Shown here piece after piece: positions 26,450 through 35,343 of a DNA stretch of 64,000 nucleotides (positions are counted from its first letter, which is position 1; every line of letters starts with the position of its first letter). The translations under genes were made by a program, and so were the position numbers. The notes beneath the pieces are model-generated. The model saw nothing but the letters and a program-made list of their open reading frames with translations, did no database searches and was not told the DNA's origin. Source of the DNA: Pseudoalteromonas piscicida (lineage in GTDB: Bacteria; Pseudomonadota; Gammaproteobacteria; Enterobacterales; Alteromonadaceae); assembly GCF_002208135.1 (NCBI RefSeq), contig NZ_CP021646.1, forward strand, positions 3,432,501 to 3,496,500, read 5' to 3'.

Positions 26450-27253
26450 ATGCATCCAATGTTGAACATTGCGGTACGCGCTGCGCGTAACGCAGGTAAG
26501 ATTATCCTACGTGCAAGTGAAGATTTATCGCGCGTTGAAGCCACTCAAAAAGGCACTAATGATTTAGTAACAAACATCGATACAGATGCGGAATCAATCG
26601 TTCGTGACACAATTTTAAAATCTTACCCTGATCACTCTATTGTTGGTGAAGAATTTGGTCATCACGAAGGCAAAGATGCAGACTACCTTTGGGTTATCGA
26701 TCCTTTAGACGGTACGACTAACTTTGTTAAAGGTATCCCCCACTACGCTGTTTCTATCGCGCTAAAAGTCAAAGGCCGCGTAGAGCAAGCTGTGGTATAC
26801 GATCCAATCCGCGATGAATTATTTACCGCATCTCGTGGTCAAGGCGCACAGCTAAACAACAAACGTATTCGTGTATCTAAGTCTATTGAATTACAAGGCA
26901 CTGTGCTTGCAACAGGTTTCCCTTTCAAGCAAAAGCACCACATGGACGCCTACCTAGAAGCATTCAAAGCATTATTCATTCATACCGCTGACATCCGCCG
27001 TGCAGGTTCTGCAGCACTCGATATGGCGTATGTTGCAGCAGGTCGTATGGATGGCTTCTTTGAAATTGGCCTTAAGCCTTGGGATACAGCAGCTGGTGAG
27101 CTGTTAGTAAAAGAAGCTGGTGGTATGGTCACTGACTTTGCAGGCGGTGCTAACTTTAACCGTAGCGGCAACATCATCTGTGGCGCACCTAAGCTCTGCC
27201 AAGCGATTGTAAAAGAAATTCGTCCAGTATTAACTGAGTCATTGTTAAAATAA
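26450..27253 (+). CDS. suhB: SuhB, inositol-1-monophosphatase
   Basis: A 267-residue Mg-dependent phosphatase, identical in length to E. coli SuhB. Motifs are GEEFGHHEG (metal ligand E), IDPLDGTTNFVKG and KPWDTAAGELLVKEAGG. Besides inositol monophosphate hydrolysis, E. coli SuhB joins rRNA transcription antitermination complexes. It begins after an AAGG Shine-Dalgarno and ends at a strong terminator. Confidence 0.96.
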   Translation: MHPMLNIAVRAARNAGKIILRASEDLSRVEATQKGTNDLVTNIDTDAESIVRDTILKSYPDHSIVGEEFGHHEGKDADYLWVIDPLDGTTNFVKGIPHYAVSIALKVKGRVEQAVVYDPIRDELFTASRGQGAQLNNKRIRVSKSIELQGTVLATGFPFKQKHHMDAYLEAFKALFIHTADIRRAGSAALDMAYVAAGRMDGFFEIGLKPWDTAAGELLVKEAGGMVTDFAGGANFNRSGNIICGAPKLCQAIVKEIRPVLTESLLK

Positions 27254-27270
27254 TAACTCTGACTTAGATG

Positions 27271-27300
27271 AAAAAACCCAAGCACTGCTTGGGTTTTTTT
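27271..27300 (+). terminator. suhB terminator
   Basis: AAAAAACCCAAGCA-CT-GCTTGGGTTTTTT, 18 bp after suhB; a near-perfect stem with T tract. Confidence 0.9.
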
Positions 27301-27382
27301 GTATCTGATTCAGTCTAAGAATAACAATAGTAAGAGCTAACTGTTATTCCAAACTCAGGTATTTAAGCTAAGCGCCGGATAC

Positions 27383-28558
27383 CTACTTAATTTCCACACG
27401 GGCTGAGCGCATCACGATTTCATCGTTTAGCTCAATACCAAGCCCCGGCTCTTCTGACACGGTAAAGATACCGTTCTTAGGCTGTGGATCTTGCAAGCAT
27501 AGCTCTCTGTTCCACTTTTTAATTGCGTAAGTATGGTGCTCGTGGATCAGGAAGTTTGGGATCGCGGTTTCCAAGTGTAGTGACGCTGCGGTTGCTACTG
27601 GGCCGCCACAGACGTGCGCCTGAATACGGATATCAAAGATATCAGCGTAGTCACATACCTTCTTAGTTTCCGTAAAGCCACCACATAAGCCAATATCTGG
27701 CTGCAGTACATCAATACTTTGATCTTCAAAATAAGGACGAACGCCCCAACGATTATACAAACGCTCACCACCAGCAATTGGCACTGAAGTCTTATTTGCT
27801 ACCTTTGCATGTAAAGAGTGGTTAAGATAATTCACTGGCTCTTCATAATACATACAATCAAATTCTTCAGCGATGTCCGCAATTTGAATGGCCGATGTCG
27901 CGCCCGGTAAGCTGTGGCATTCAAAAATAATGTCCACTTCATCACCTACCGCTTCACGTATAGCTTTCATTCTTGCACGGTATAATTTCATTTCCGCGCG
28001 CGAGATAAGTTTAGTTCTATCGTAATAGGTATTGCCATCTTTATCGTACTGGATGGGGTCAACTTTAACCGCATCGTACCCTTCAGCAATGGCTTTGTGA
28101 GCCGCTTCAGCATATTCGTGAGGTTGAACTAGTGCTTTAAACTCGCTGTCCCAGTCAAACTGTAATTGTGAGGCATAGGTACGAAGCTCGGGATTCACTT
28201 TACCACCAAGCAACTGATAAACAGGTAGGTTTAAGGCTTTACCTTTAATATCCCAAAGCGCGGTATCTATTGCTGACATAGCCGCATATACCACAGGCCC
28301 GCCACCTAAACCCCAAAAGCTTTCTCTCAGCATACGCGACCATAGCAATTCGGTTTGAAAAGGGTCGTGACCAATCAAAAAGGCTTCAGCCATTTCTTTG
28401 ATCATACTGGCCGCTGCGCTGTGACCGAGGTCGTATGCAAGCCCAGCTTCACCAACCCCTGAGATACCTTCATCGGTGTGAATACGAACAAAAACGGGTG
28501 TCCAAGCAGGTCTATCTGGACAATGAATATCGAAAACTTCGACGCGATTAACTTTCAT
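27383..28558 (-). CDS. Enolase-superfamily (mandelate racemase/muconate lactonizing) sugar-acid dehydratase-like enzyme
   Basis: A 391-residue enzyme with the enolase-superfamily N-terminal capping domain and (beta/alpha)7-beta barrel. Metal ligands appear to be E213 (FECH), E239 or E240 (YEEP) and E265 (AGGERL); H315 (QAHVCGGP) is a likely general base and K165 lies in the strand-2 position (VKVDP). The triad of acidic ligands plus histidine resembles galactonate/gluconate dehydratases, with E in place of the first D. It is 8 bp downstream of a class II aldolase-like gene. Substrate cannot be read from sequence; a sugar acid or similar alpha-hydroxy acid is likely. Confidence 0.75.
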   Translation of the reverse strand: MKVNRVEVFDIHCPDRPAWTPVFVRIHTDEGISGVGEAGLAYDLGHSAAASMIKEMAEAFLIGHDPFQTELLWSRMLRESFWGLGGGPVVYAAMSAIDTALWDIKGKALNLPVYQLLGGKVNPELRTYASQLQFDWDSEFKALVQPHEYAEAAHKAIAEGYDAVKVDPIQYDKDGNTYYDRTKLISRAEMKLYRARMKAIREAVGDEVDIIFECHSLPGATSAIQIADIAEEFDCMYYEEPVNYLNHSLHAKVANKTSVPIAGGERLYNRWGVRPYFEDQSIDVLQPDIGLCGGFTETKKVCDYADIFDIRIQAHVCGGPVATAASLHLETAIPNFLIHEHHTYAIKKWNRELCLQDPQPKNGIFTVSEEPGLGIELNDEIVMRSARVEIK

Positions 28559-28566
28559 GTTGACTC

Positions 28567-29334
28567 CTATTGAGCAAAGCTTGGGTCTAGGCGGTAAGCT
28601 TTACGAAGCATTGCAGGCCATGCTAATTGACCACCGGTGCTACCGCTATGCACGACATTCGCTTGGTTATAAATGTTATCAATAATGGGCTGTGGTACAG
28701 GTACCGCTTGTTGTCCCGTTGCTTGAATCGCAACTTGGATTTCGCATGCACGCTGTAAGTCATAAAAACGCATAAAGGCATCGCCTACCGTTGGTCCAAC
28801 AGTTAAACCACCATGGTTCACGAGCAGCATGTGATTGGTTGTACCTAAGTCATCTTGCAAGCGCTTTTTCTCATCCATATTCACCGCTAAACCTTCATAG
28901 CCGTGATAAGACAGTGATGGTAAGGAGAACATACTATGCTGACTCAAAGGCAATAAACCACACTCTAGGCTCGCCACTGCAATCGTCTCTTTGGTATGGA
29001 GGTGGATAACGCAATGCGCATCTTCTCGCACCTCATGGATTGCACTGTGAATAGTAAAACCCGCCGGATTAATCTTAAATGGCGTATCATCAAGAATATT
29101 CCCTTCAAGATCGACCTTCACTAAATTAGAAGCGGTGACTTCATCAAATGTCAGGCCGAAGGCGTTTACTAAATAATGATCCGTACCCGGCAAACGCGCC
29201 GACATATGCGTATAAATTAGATCTCCCCAACGAAAGTGCTCAACCAGTCGATAGCAAGCGGCAAGGTCAACACGCAGTTGCCATTCTTCTGCGCTTACTT
29301 TGTCTTTTAAATTTAACTGAGGTAATTCGAACAT
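28567..29334 (-). CDS. Class II aldolase/adducin-like protein
   Basis: A 255-residue class II aldolase-type protein. The likely zinc ligands are the HLH of VIHLHTKETIAV and a later histidine in LLVNHGGLTVG; the N-terminal ACYRLVEHFRWGDLIYTHMSAR block is typical of adducin-like members of the family. These enzymes cleave or epimerise phosphorylated sugars, but adducin-like proteins often have unknown roles. It is the first gene of a two-gene operon with the enolase-superfamily enzyme (8-bp gap), suggesting a short carbohydrate-acid pathway. No transporter or regulator is adjacent. Confidence 0.75.
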   Translation of the reverse strand: MFELPQLNLKDKVSAEEWQLRVDLAACYRLVEHFRWGDLIYTHMSARLPGTDHYLVNAFGLTFDEVTASNLVKVDLEGNILDDTPFKINPAGFTIHSAIHEVREDAHCVIHLHTKETIAVASLECGLLPLSQHSMFSLPSLSYHGYEGLAVNMDEKKRLQDDLGTTNHMLLVNHGGLTVGPTVGDAFMRFYDLQRACEIQVAIQATGQQAVPVPQPIIDNIYNQANVVHSGSTGGQLAWPAMLRKAYRLDPSFAQ

Positions 29335-29402
29335 GGGGATCCCTTATTTACTCCACATTTGGATGTATAGAAGTCTAAATTAGCTTAATTATATCTTCAA
29401 CT

Positions 29403-29430
29403 AAAAACCACCGCGAACGGTGGCTTTTTA
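29403..29430 (-). terminator. Terminator after cytochrome c gene
   Basis: On the minus strand GCCACCG-TTCG-CGGTGG followed by TTTTTAG, 26 bp after the cytochrome stop codon. Confidence 0.85.
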
Positions 29431-29455
29431 TCATCTTTGATATCTAACTTTGATG

Positions 29456-29779
29456 TTATTCAACTTTAGATAGATACTCTGCAATCGCATCGATTTCAGC
29501 GTCAGTGACATTGGCAACCATCGCCTTCATCGCCGCTGACATACCATTATTACGTTTACCTGATTTGATATCTTTCATTTGTGCGGCCAAGTACTCTTTA
29601 TTTTGACCATTTAGCTTTGGATACAGAGGCATGATTGGTGCTTTACCTTCTGCACCATGACAGGTTTGACACATCTTCGCTGTATACAATGCTTTACCAT
29701 CTGCAGCCATTGAACTTGCTGAACCTAGTGCGCAAATTGCCACCGTAGTCCCTACTAGTAGTTTTTTCATCTTGCTCAT
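29456..29779 (-). CDS. Periplasmic class I cytochrome c (c553/c5-like)
   Basis: A 107-residue monohaem cytochrome c. A signal peptide (to about residue 25, SSMAADG) precedes the haem-attachment motif CQTCH (C37, C40, H41); the Met ligand is probably in the RNNGMSAAM segment. It should be a soluble periplasmic electron carrier. ATG at 29779 or 29770 (MKKLLVG) are both possible starts. It is monocistronic. Confidence 0.88.
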   Translation of the reverse strand: MSKMKKLLVGTTVAICALGSASSMAADGKALYTAKMCQTCHGAEGKAPIMPLYPKLNGQNKEYLAAQMKDIKSGKRNNGMSAAMKAMVANVTDAEIDAIAEYLSKVE

Positions 29780-29851
29780 ATCATTACTCTTTTTATTGAC
29801 GGTTAACGTTGTAAGTCAGTGTAGACTAAAGTTTGACCTAAAGCCTAATCA

Positions 29852-30391
29852 CTACCACATCAAATCATCTGGGACTTCAAAGTCAGCGTAAGGGTCATCC
29901 TCATCCCCTTGCTGATTATCCTCTACGTGGAAAACGATATACTTCTCGTCTACCTCTGCAATCTTTCTGGCTGGTTCATCTTGTAACACGTAGAACTGTC
30001 CTTCTAAAACACAAATCGCTAAACGCCCCTTTGATAACGCCTTTTGTGTTTCTGAATTAACTTCTAACTCCTTCACCTTATTTTGGTATGTGAAGTTAAA
30101 GGTCACATTGCCGCGGATCTCATCTTGGTTATGATGCTCTAAGATCTGCTTCACGCGAGCAATTTGTTCTTTGTCTTTAAGTGTTTCTTGCTTCGCTTTG
30201 TTTAGCTCTTCGGCACGCTTTTGCTGCTCGAGCTTTGTTTGCTCAATATGTTTTTGAAGGTCTGTTTGGTCGCTCGTTGCGCCCTTTTTCTTTTTCTTCT
30301 GCTGCTTACGCTTTTGTGTTTTTGCAACTTTCGCTTTGTGCTCAGTTGTTAGGCCAGCTTTTAGCAACTGATCTTGCAGTGAACCCATCAT
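29852..30391 (-). CDS. yaiL: YaiL-like DUF2058 protein
   Basis: A 179-residue, charged, coiled-coil-rich protein starting LQDQLLKAGLTTEHKAKVA, followed by a lysine-rich stretch (QKRKQQKKKKKG) and a C-terminal beta-rich part (VTFNFTYQNKVKELEV). This matches the DUF2058/YaiL family, sometimes labelled nucleoprotein or polynucleotide-associated enzyme, function uncertain. It is divergent from an MFS carrier gene (185-bp gap). Confidence 0.8.
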   Translation of the reverse strand: MMGSLQDQLLKAGLTTEHKAKVAKTQKRKQQKKKKKGATSDQTDLQKHIEQTKLEQQKRAEELNKAKQETLKDKEQIARVKQILEHHNQDEIRGNVTFNFTYQNKVKELEVNSETQKALSKGRLAICVLEGQFYVLQDEPARKIAEVDEKYIVFHVEDNQQGDEDDPYADFEVPDDLMW

Positions 30392-30576
30392 GCAACTCCG
30401 TAAAATAGACTTTTCACTATTTTAACTCAGCTATTTCGATTGGCCAGAGAGGAATCGGTCAATCTAATGTAAAACTACCAAAATTATTTTTGCGCATCGT
30501 GATTTAGCGCAAAAAATTGTCATCTAGTTTGCTTTAATTTAAGCTGACTCATCGAAATTAAAAGCCTTATCACTTA

Positions 30577-31710
30577 ATGCCTGTCATTCATCTATTGCTC
30601 TGCTCTGTTACCATTTTTTTTGTGCTTTATGCACCACAGCCACTGCTAGCTGAGTTTGCAGAGCTATTTAGCGTGTCGGCGTCCGATGCTGGCATGCTGA
30701 TGTCAGCAACGATGCTACCTCTCGCTATCGCACCAATCTGCTACGGATTATTACTGGCAAAGTCCAACCCGCTACGCATTTTAAAATGGACTATGCTGCT
30801 ATTGGCACTCAGCAGTTTAGCATTTGCTTCAATGACTTCATTTTCAGGGCTATTGTTTACTCGGTTAATTCAAGGGCTATTATTACCCGCGGCACTCACT
30901 GCAATGACGGGTTATATTGGCCAACAGTTTAGCGGCGCTCAACTGAAAACGAATATGAGCCTCTATATTGGGAGTACGATAGCTGGAGGCTATTTTGGTA
31001 GAACCCTTGCAGCCAACTTTGCAGCCTGGTTCGAGTGGCAAAATTTCTATTACCTAAACGCATTATTATTGATTGTGCTGGCGTTTAGCATTCGAGCCAG
31101 TAAAAATAAGCCACCGATAATACAAGCCACCAGGATCCGTGAATACTTAGCACCGCTCAAGCAAGCGCGCCTAGTAAGATTGTATAGCTCTGTGTTTTGT
31201 ATGTTTTTTTGCTTCGCGGGCCTACTCAATTTTCTACCTTTTATACTGAAGTACGACTTTAATTTAACCGACCCCAGTAAAGTGGGCTGGGTCTATACAG
31301 GCTATTTAGTTGGCGCTTTAGGGTCTATCATTACGCCTTGGCTACAAGGTAAGTTTCATTCTACCTGGCGCTTTTTAGCTGTGATGTTCCTTATCTATGC
31401 CACAACCATTGCACTTTTACCCGTGGCGTCTATCTTCTTTTTTGTGATCTTATTTACGCTATTCTGCGCCTGTATGTTTGTGATCCATTCAACCGCTGCA
31501 CCATTAGCCAACGGTATTAGTCAGGCTCCAGCAACCGTCACCAATGGCGCTTATGTTTCGTTTTATTATTCAGGAGGCGTGCTGGGCTCTTATCTTCCGG
31601 GTTTGATTTATGAGCAAGCTGGTATCACTTGGTTTTGTGCGTCACTTTTTATCGTATGTACAGTCGGCTTAGTGCTAAGTTTGAGAAACACAGTCAACCC
31701 AGTGAGGTGA
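30577..31710 (+). CDS. Major facilitator superfamily transporter
   Basis: A 377-residue inner-membrane protein with 11-12 hydrophobic segments. The motif-A-like loop is weak (LLAKSNPLRILKW), but the overall spacing and TRLIQGLLLPAALTAM agree with the YnfM/NepI-type MFS efflux carriers. The substrate is unknown. It is convergent with the prolyl-tRNA editing gene and overlaps it by 36 bp at the 3' end. Confidence 0.75.
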   Translation: MPVIHLLLCSVTIFFVLYAPQPLLAEFAELFSVSASDAGMLMSATMLPLAIAPICYGLLLAKSNPLRILKWTMLLLALSSLAFASMTSFSGLLFTRLIQGLLLPAALTAMTGYIGQQFSGAQLKTNMSLYIGSTIAGGYFGRTLAANFAAWFEWQNFYYLNALLLIVLAFSIRASKNKPPIIQATRIREYLAPLKQARLVRLYSSVFCMFFCFAGLLNFLPFILKYDFNLTDPSKVGWVYTGYLVGALGSIITPWLQGKFHSTWRFLAVMFLIYATTIALLPVASIFFFVILFTLFCACMFVIHSTAAPLANGISQAPATVTNGAYVSFYYSGGVLGSYLPGLIYEQAGITWFCASLFIVCTVGLVLSLRNTVNPVR

Positions 31711-32187
31711 GTGTCCAGTGACTTGCCAAAAGCGCTTTAGATCTTCGAGCGCTAACACCCAAGTTTTGGTATTCACTAGGGGATGGCACTGCCACAAGTG
31801 CGCAGATTGCAGTTCATTATCAAGCCATAATTCGACTTGTTGCTCGCTGTCGTTATGCAGTGTGAGTACTGACACACAGCCTTGTTCCACACCTAAATAC
31901 TTTGCTAGCCTGTCCGTCGATGCAAAACCTAAGCGCGACACCCCTTGAGATTTAGACAGCGCTTTTAGATCTACTTGCTTATCTGCAGGAATAATAAAAA
32001 GAAAGTGTCGCTTACCATAGTTATCTCGGAGAAAGAGATTTTTCAGCCTCGTCCCCTTTCTTTCTAACTTTAGATTGTCAGCATCCAAACAAGTATGTAA
32101 AGGTGGATGCTCATAATCGAGATAGTTGATATCGAGCTGAGCGAGCCGCTCTGCAAGTGCTCTTGGATTGTTTCTGATCACAAACAC
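31675..32187 (-). CDS. Prolyl-tRNA editing protein (YbaK/ProX family, PrdX-like)
   Basis: A 170-residue member of the YbaK/ProX family of trans-editing deacylases. The pattern LDYEHPPLHTCLDAD, GTRLKNLFLRD and KQVDLKALSKSQGVSRLGFAS then LGVEQGCVSVLTL is that of PrdX/ProXp-ala, which hydrolyses Ala- (or Cys-) tRNA-Pro mischarged by ProRS. It overlaps the downstream lipoprotein start by 10 bp (on the minus strand the lipoprotein gene is upstream), implying coupling. Confidence 0.85.
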   Translation of the reverse strand: MFVIRNNPRALAERLAQLDINYLDYEHPPLHTCLDADNLKLERKGTRLKNLFLRDNYGKRHFLFIIPADKQVDLKALSKSQGVSRLGFASTDRLAKYLGVEQGCVSVLTLHNDSEQQVELWLDNELQSAHLWQCHPLVNTKTWVLALEDLKRFWQVTGHSPHWVDCVSQT

Positions 32188-32573
32188 TTACCTCGTAACT
32201 GAACGCTGCGCTGTCGCCAGTATACATCGGTAATTTTATGACCTCCGTTACAATAGTCCGCCTCAATCAAAGCCGGTTTTAATAAGGCCACGGCTTGCTC
32301 TTCTAGCTTGAGTTTTAGAGAGGGGGAATCTTCAATACGCTCAAACTCGGCAAAACGTTTTAGCTCTCTTCTTGATATTGGCCTACTTGAATCCAGCTCC
32401 ATTCGAGGTGTTGCTTGTACCGTTACAATGAAAGCAAATTCTTTATCACCCGCTGGCGAAAGGCGCTTATGAAGAGATTGTTTTTCGATAATAAGTTCAG
32501 GCTCATCAGGCTGTGATGCACAACTTGCTAGAAGCCCAACGATGAGAATAAAAAAGATATGACGCAGAACCAT
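32178..32573 (-). CDS. Small lipoprotein of unknown function
   Basis: A 131-residue predicted lipoprotein; the signal ends at lipobox LASC (C18). The mature chain has no motif I recognise: a basic RRELKRFAEFERIEDSP region and a C-terminal half with three cysteines (YCNGG, GKCL). It overlaps the PrdX-like gene by 10 bp, so both are on one mRNA. Transcription starts within the 130-bp gap that also carries the tRNA-Ala promoter. Confidence 0.6.
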   Translation of the reverse strand: MVLRHIFFILIVGLLASCASQPDEPELIIEKQSLHKRLSPAGDKEFAFIVTVQATPRMELDSSRPISRRELKRFAEFERIEDSPSLKLKLEEQAVALLKPALIEADYCNGGHKITDVYWRQRSVQLRGKCL

Positions 32574-32649
32574 AATTCGCTTAATTCGTTTTATTTTCAG
32601 TTCAGTGTAACAAAGACTATAAAAAAATAGCGAAATTTTTTGTCAGGGG

Positions 32650-32678
32650 TTGACGGGAATATAAAAAATGATTAAATT
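32650..32678 (+). promoter_or_regulatory. Sigma-70 promoter of tRNA-Ala
   Basis: TTGACG (32650-32655), a 17-bp spacer and TAAATT (32673-32678) lie 24 bp before the tRNA 5' end. Confidence 0.65.
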
Positions 32679-32702
32679 TCGCTTCGTCTACAGACGGAAT
32701 GT

Positions 32703-32778
32703 GGGGCTATAGCTCAGCTGGGAGAGCGCCTGCCTTGCACGCAGGAGGTCAGCAGTTCGATCCTGCTTAGCTCCACCA
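32703..32778 (+). tRNA. tRNA-Ala (anticodon TGC)
   Basis: A complete 76-nt tRNA with GGGGCTA/TAGCTCC acceptor stem, anticodon loop CTTGCAC (TGC) and encoded CCA. It is nearly identical to E. coli tRNA-Ala1B but here it stands alone, not in an rRNA operon. Confidence 0.97.
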
Positions 32779-32790
32779 CTTTCCGCTTTT

Positions 32791-32858
32791 CTTACTTCTT
32801 ACTTCTTACTTCTTACTTCTTACTTCTTACTTCTTACTTCTTACTTCTTACTTCTTAC
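32791..32858. repeat. Heptanucleotide tandem repeat (TTACTTC) x ~9.7
   Basis: 68 bp of uninterrupted TTACTTC units begin 12 bp after the tRNA-Ala CCA. The array is noncoding; it lies between the tRNA and the proBA terminator and is likely to vary in copy number through slippage. Confidence 0.95.
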
Positions 32859-32883
32859 AACATTAAAACCCTAAACCAAAAAG

Positions 32884-32914
32884 AAAAAAGCCCAAGTCTT
32901 TCGACCCGAGCTTT
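32884..32914 (-). terminator. proBA terminator
   Basis: On the minus strand AAAGCTCGGGTC-GAAA-GACTTGGGCTTT pairs fully with G-U allowed and runs into six T; a GNRA tetraloop closes it. It is 72 bp after the proA stop codon. Confidence 0.85.
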
Positions 32915-32985
32915 GCAGTTACTTATGTCATTCTGTGTCTACCACTGAGTATGATTCTTCCATCTACTCAAGCAGCATCAGTTCA

Positions 32986-34233
32986 TTATTCTCTGACTTG
33001 ACCTTCACCATTCACTAAAAACTTTTCTGTCGTTAGCGACTCTAAACCCATAGGTCCGTACGCGTGCAATTTGGTTGTAGCAATACCGATCTCGGCACCT
33101 AAACCTAACGCTGAACCATCGCTAAAACGTGAAGAGGCGTTAACCATCACAACAGAAGCATCTACACCGCGTTGGAACAAATCGGCAGCAGCTTTGTCTT
33201 CCGTACAGATAACTTCGGTATGGTGACTACCAAAGCGATCAATATGTGCGAGCGCTGCATTAAAATCGGCTACCTGACGAACTGCAATTTCAAGACTTAA
33301 GTATTCTTCGCCAAATTCGTCATCGCTTAACTCAACTGCATTATCGAAATAGGCTATGGCTTGTTTACACGCATTAATCTTCACACCGCTTTCAGCCAGT
33401 ACCGCAGCTGCCTTTGGTAAGAAAGTCGGAGCGATATCTTGATGTACAATTAACCCCTCTAGCGCATTACATACACCAGTACGCTGAGTCTTACCATTTA
33501 ACAGCAGCGCCATTGCTTTATCGAGATCGGCTGCTTTATCTACATATAAATGACACACGCCTTTAAAGTGCTGGATCACTGGCACTGTACTATTCTCAGT
33601 GACGAAGTTGATTAGACCCTCACCACCACGTGGGATAATAAGGTCAATATAATCTTTTTGCTGCATCAGCTCCATTAACAATGCACGATCTGGATCTGGA
33701 ATAACAGAAACCAGTGCAGCTGGTAGGTTATGCTTTTCAAGCGCCTGATGCATCGCTTTAGCAATTTCTAAAGAGCTCGCTAACGCTTCTTTACCACCAC
33801 GCAAAATAACACCATTACCTGATTTAAAACACAGCGCACCGGCGTCAGCGGTGACATTGGGGCGTGCCTCATAAATCATGCAGACAACACCAAGTGGCAC
33901 TCGCATTTTGCTGATTTTAATGCCATTTGGTCTTACGCCCATGTCTCTACGCGCGCCCACTGGATCATCCAATTGAATGATGGTCTCAATGCCTTCAGCC
34001 ATGCTTTCAATACGCGCTTGGTTAAGCGTTAATCTATCTATCATGGCGTCACTAAGTTGATTATCACGCGCTGCAGCTAAGTCAGCTTCATTGGCTTTAA
34101 TGATGGCATCGCTGTTTTCACGGATCCCTTTTGCCATATCTGCTAACACCGAATTTTTTTGCTCTGTAGATAATAGTGCTAACTGTTTCGCTGCTTTTGC
34201 AGCCTGTGCTGAAATATCTGTAATTAAACTCAT
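32986..34233 (-). CDS. proA: Gamma-glutamyl phosphate reductase ProA
   Basis: A 415-residue NADPH-dependent reductase of proline biosynthesis that turns glutamyl phosphate into glutamate semialdehyde. The active-site cysteine is in KTQRTGVCNALE; CLIYEARPNVTADAG-like and GNGVILRGGKEA blocks bind cofactor. The start lies four bases after proB ends, so proBA is one operon. Confidence 0.96.
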   Translation of the reverse strand: MSLITDISAQAAKAAKQLALLSTEQKNSVLADMAKGIRENSDAIIKANEADLAAARDNQLSDAMIDRLTLNQARIESMAEGIETIIQLDDPVGARRDMGVRPNGIKISKMRVPLGVVCMIYEARPNVTADAGALCFKSGNGVILRGGKEALASSLEIAKAMHQALEKHNLPAALVSVIPDPDRALLMELMQQKDYIDLIIPRGGEGLINFVTENSTVPVIQHFKGVCHLYVDKAADLDKAMALLLNGKTQRTGVCNALEGLIVHQDIAPTFLPKAAAVLAESGVKINACKQAIAYFDNAVELSDDEFGEEYLSLEIAVRQVADFNAALAHIDRFGSHHTEVICTEDKAAADLFQRGVDASVVMVNASSRFSDGSALGLGAEIGIATTKLHAYGPMGLESLTTEKFLVNGEGQVRE

Positions 34234-34236
34234 GTC

Positions 34237-35343
34237 TTATGACTTCTCCAATAATGCAATATCTTGTTCTGAAATAACGGGCCCGATGCTATCTTGAATT
34301 CTTTCGCTGATCGGATTCTCTTCATGTTCAGTTAAAAAGTTTAATAGGCAGCTACTGTAATTCGTAGTCGCTTTGGCTAAGCGCTTACCGTCTTTACTCC
34401 TTACGAGTACGGTGTCACCAACAGAAAATTCACCTTTTACCTCAGTGATTTCATCACCACTTAACTGCCCTACCACTTGATTTTCGTTAGAGCCATAATC
34501 GCTGTCCACAACCAGCTCACCTTGCTCTGAGGCTGTGTGAGTCATCCAATGCACCGCTTCTTGCATTGGCTTGTCATAGGCTGTAAATACGGTCCCCGGA
34601 TTTTTACCCGCCAACAACAATTCAAAAGTTGTTTCTTCAAAGCCGTTAACAATGTAAGTATCTATACCGTGAGACGTTGCCTTTTCAGCAGCTTCAATTT
34701 TGGTTTTCATGCCACCAGTGCCAACCTTACTTGTTGGACAACCTGCCATATCGTAGATTTCCTCAGTGATCTCTGTCACCTCTGAAATCAGTACTGCATC
34801 AGCATGTAAATTAGGGTTTTTGTTATATAAACCACTGACATCGGAGCAAATAATTAGCCCGTCGGCGTCTGCAGCCCCTGCTACCATGGCAGACAAATTA
34901 TCGTTATCACCCACCTTCAGGTCGTCTGTGGTCACGGTGTCATTTTCATTGATAATAGGCAGTATTCCATGATCGAGTAAAGTGAATATTGTTTCACGAA
35001 TACTGGTATATCGCTCCCTGTCACGCAGGTCGCCGTGAGTCAGTAATATCTGCGCCGAAGGGAAGTCGAAGAAACGGTCCCACGTAGCCATCATCTCGGT
35101 TTGGCCAGCTGCCGCCATCGCTTTTTTCACCGCAATGCTAGGCTGCTCTGAATTTGGAAATAAGTGCGACCCTGCCGCGACTGAACCTGAAGAGACGAGA
35201 ATCACCTCGATACCTCGGGCTCGACAACGCACGATGAATTGCGCGATGCTGAGTAAATAACGGGATCGACACCCATCTTGCTCTGGAGCGATTAACGCAC
35301 TCCCGATCTTGATTACTATACGTTTTGACTGTTTCATCGACAT
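34237..35343 (-). CDS. proB: Glutamate 5-kinase ProB with PUA domain
   Basis: A 368-residue kinase that makes glutamyl 5-phosphate, the committed step of proline synthesis. The amino-acid kinase domain starts KRIVIKIGSALI and contains LLTHGDLRDRERY and the IINENDTVTTDDLKVGDNDNL block; a PUA domain is C-terminal (about residues 275-350). I use the ATG at 35343, four bases after AGGA; upstream in-frame ATGs (35355, 35367) lack ribosome sites. Proline feedback on this kinase is known in E. coli. The 5' side faces a long unexplained gap. Confidence 0.95.
   Translation of the reverse strand: MSMKQSKRIVIKIGSALIAPEQDGCRSRYLLSIAQFIVRCRARGIEVILVSSGSVAAGSHLFPNSEQPSIAVKKAMAAAGQTEMMATWDRFFDFPSAQILLTHGDLRDRERYTSIRETIFTLLDHGILPIINENDTVTTDDLKVGDNDNLSAMVAGAADADGLIICSDVSGLYNKNPNLHADAVLISEVTEITEEIYDMAGCPTSKVGTGGMKTKIEAAEKATSHGIDTYIVNGFEETTFELLLAGKNPGTVFTAYDKPMQEAVHWMTHTASEQGELVVDSDYGSNENQVVGQLSGDEITEVKGEFSVGDTVLVRSKDGKRLAKATTNYSSCLLNFLTEHEENPISERIQDSIGPVISEQDIALLEKS

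Noticed and set aside
32791..32858. CRISPR-like array
   Set aside because: The unit is 7 bp with no spacers; it is a simple tandem repeat.
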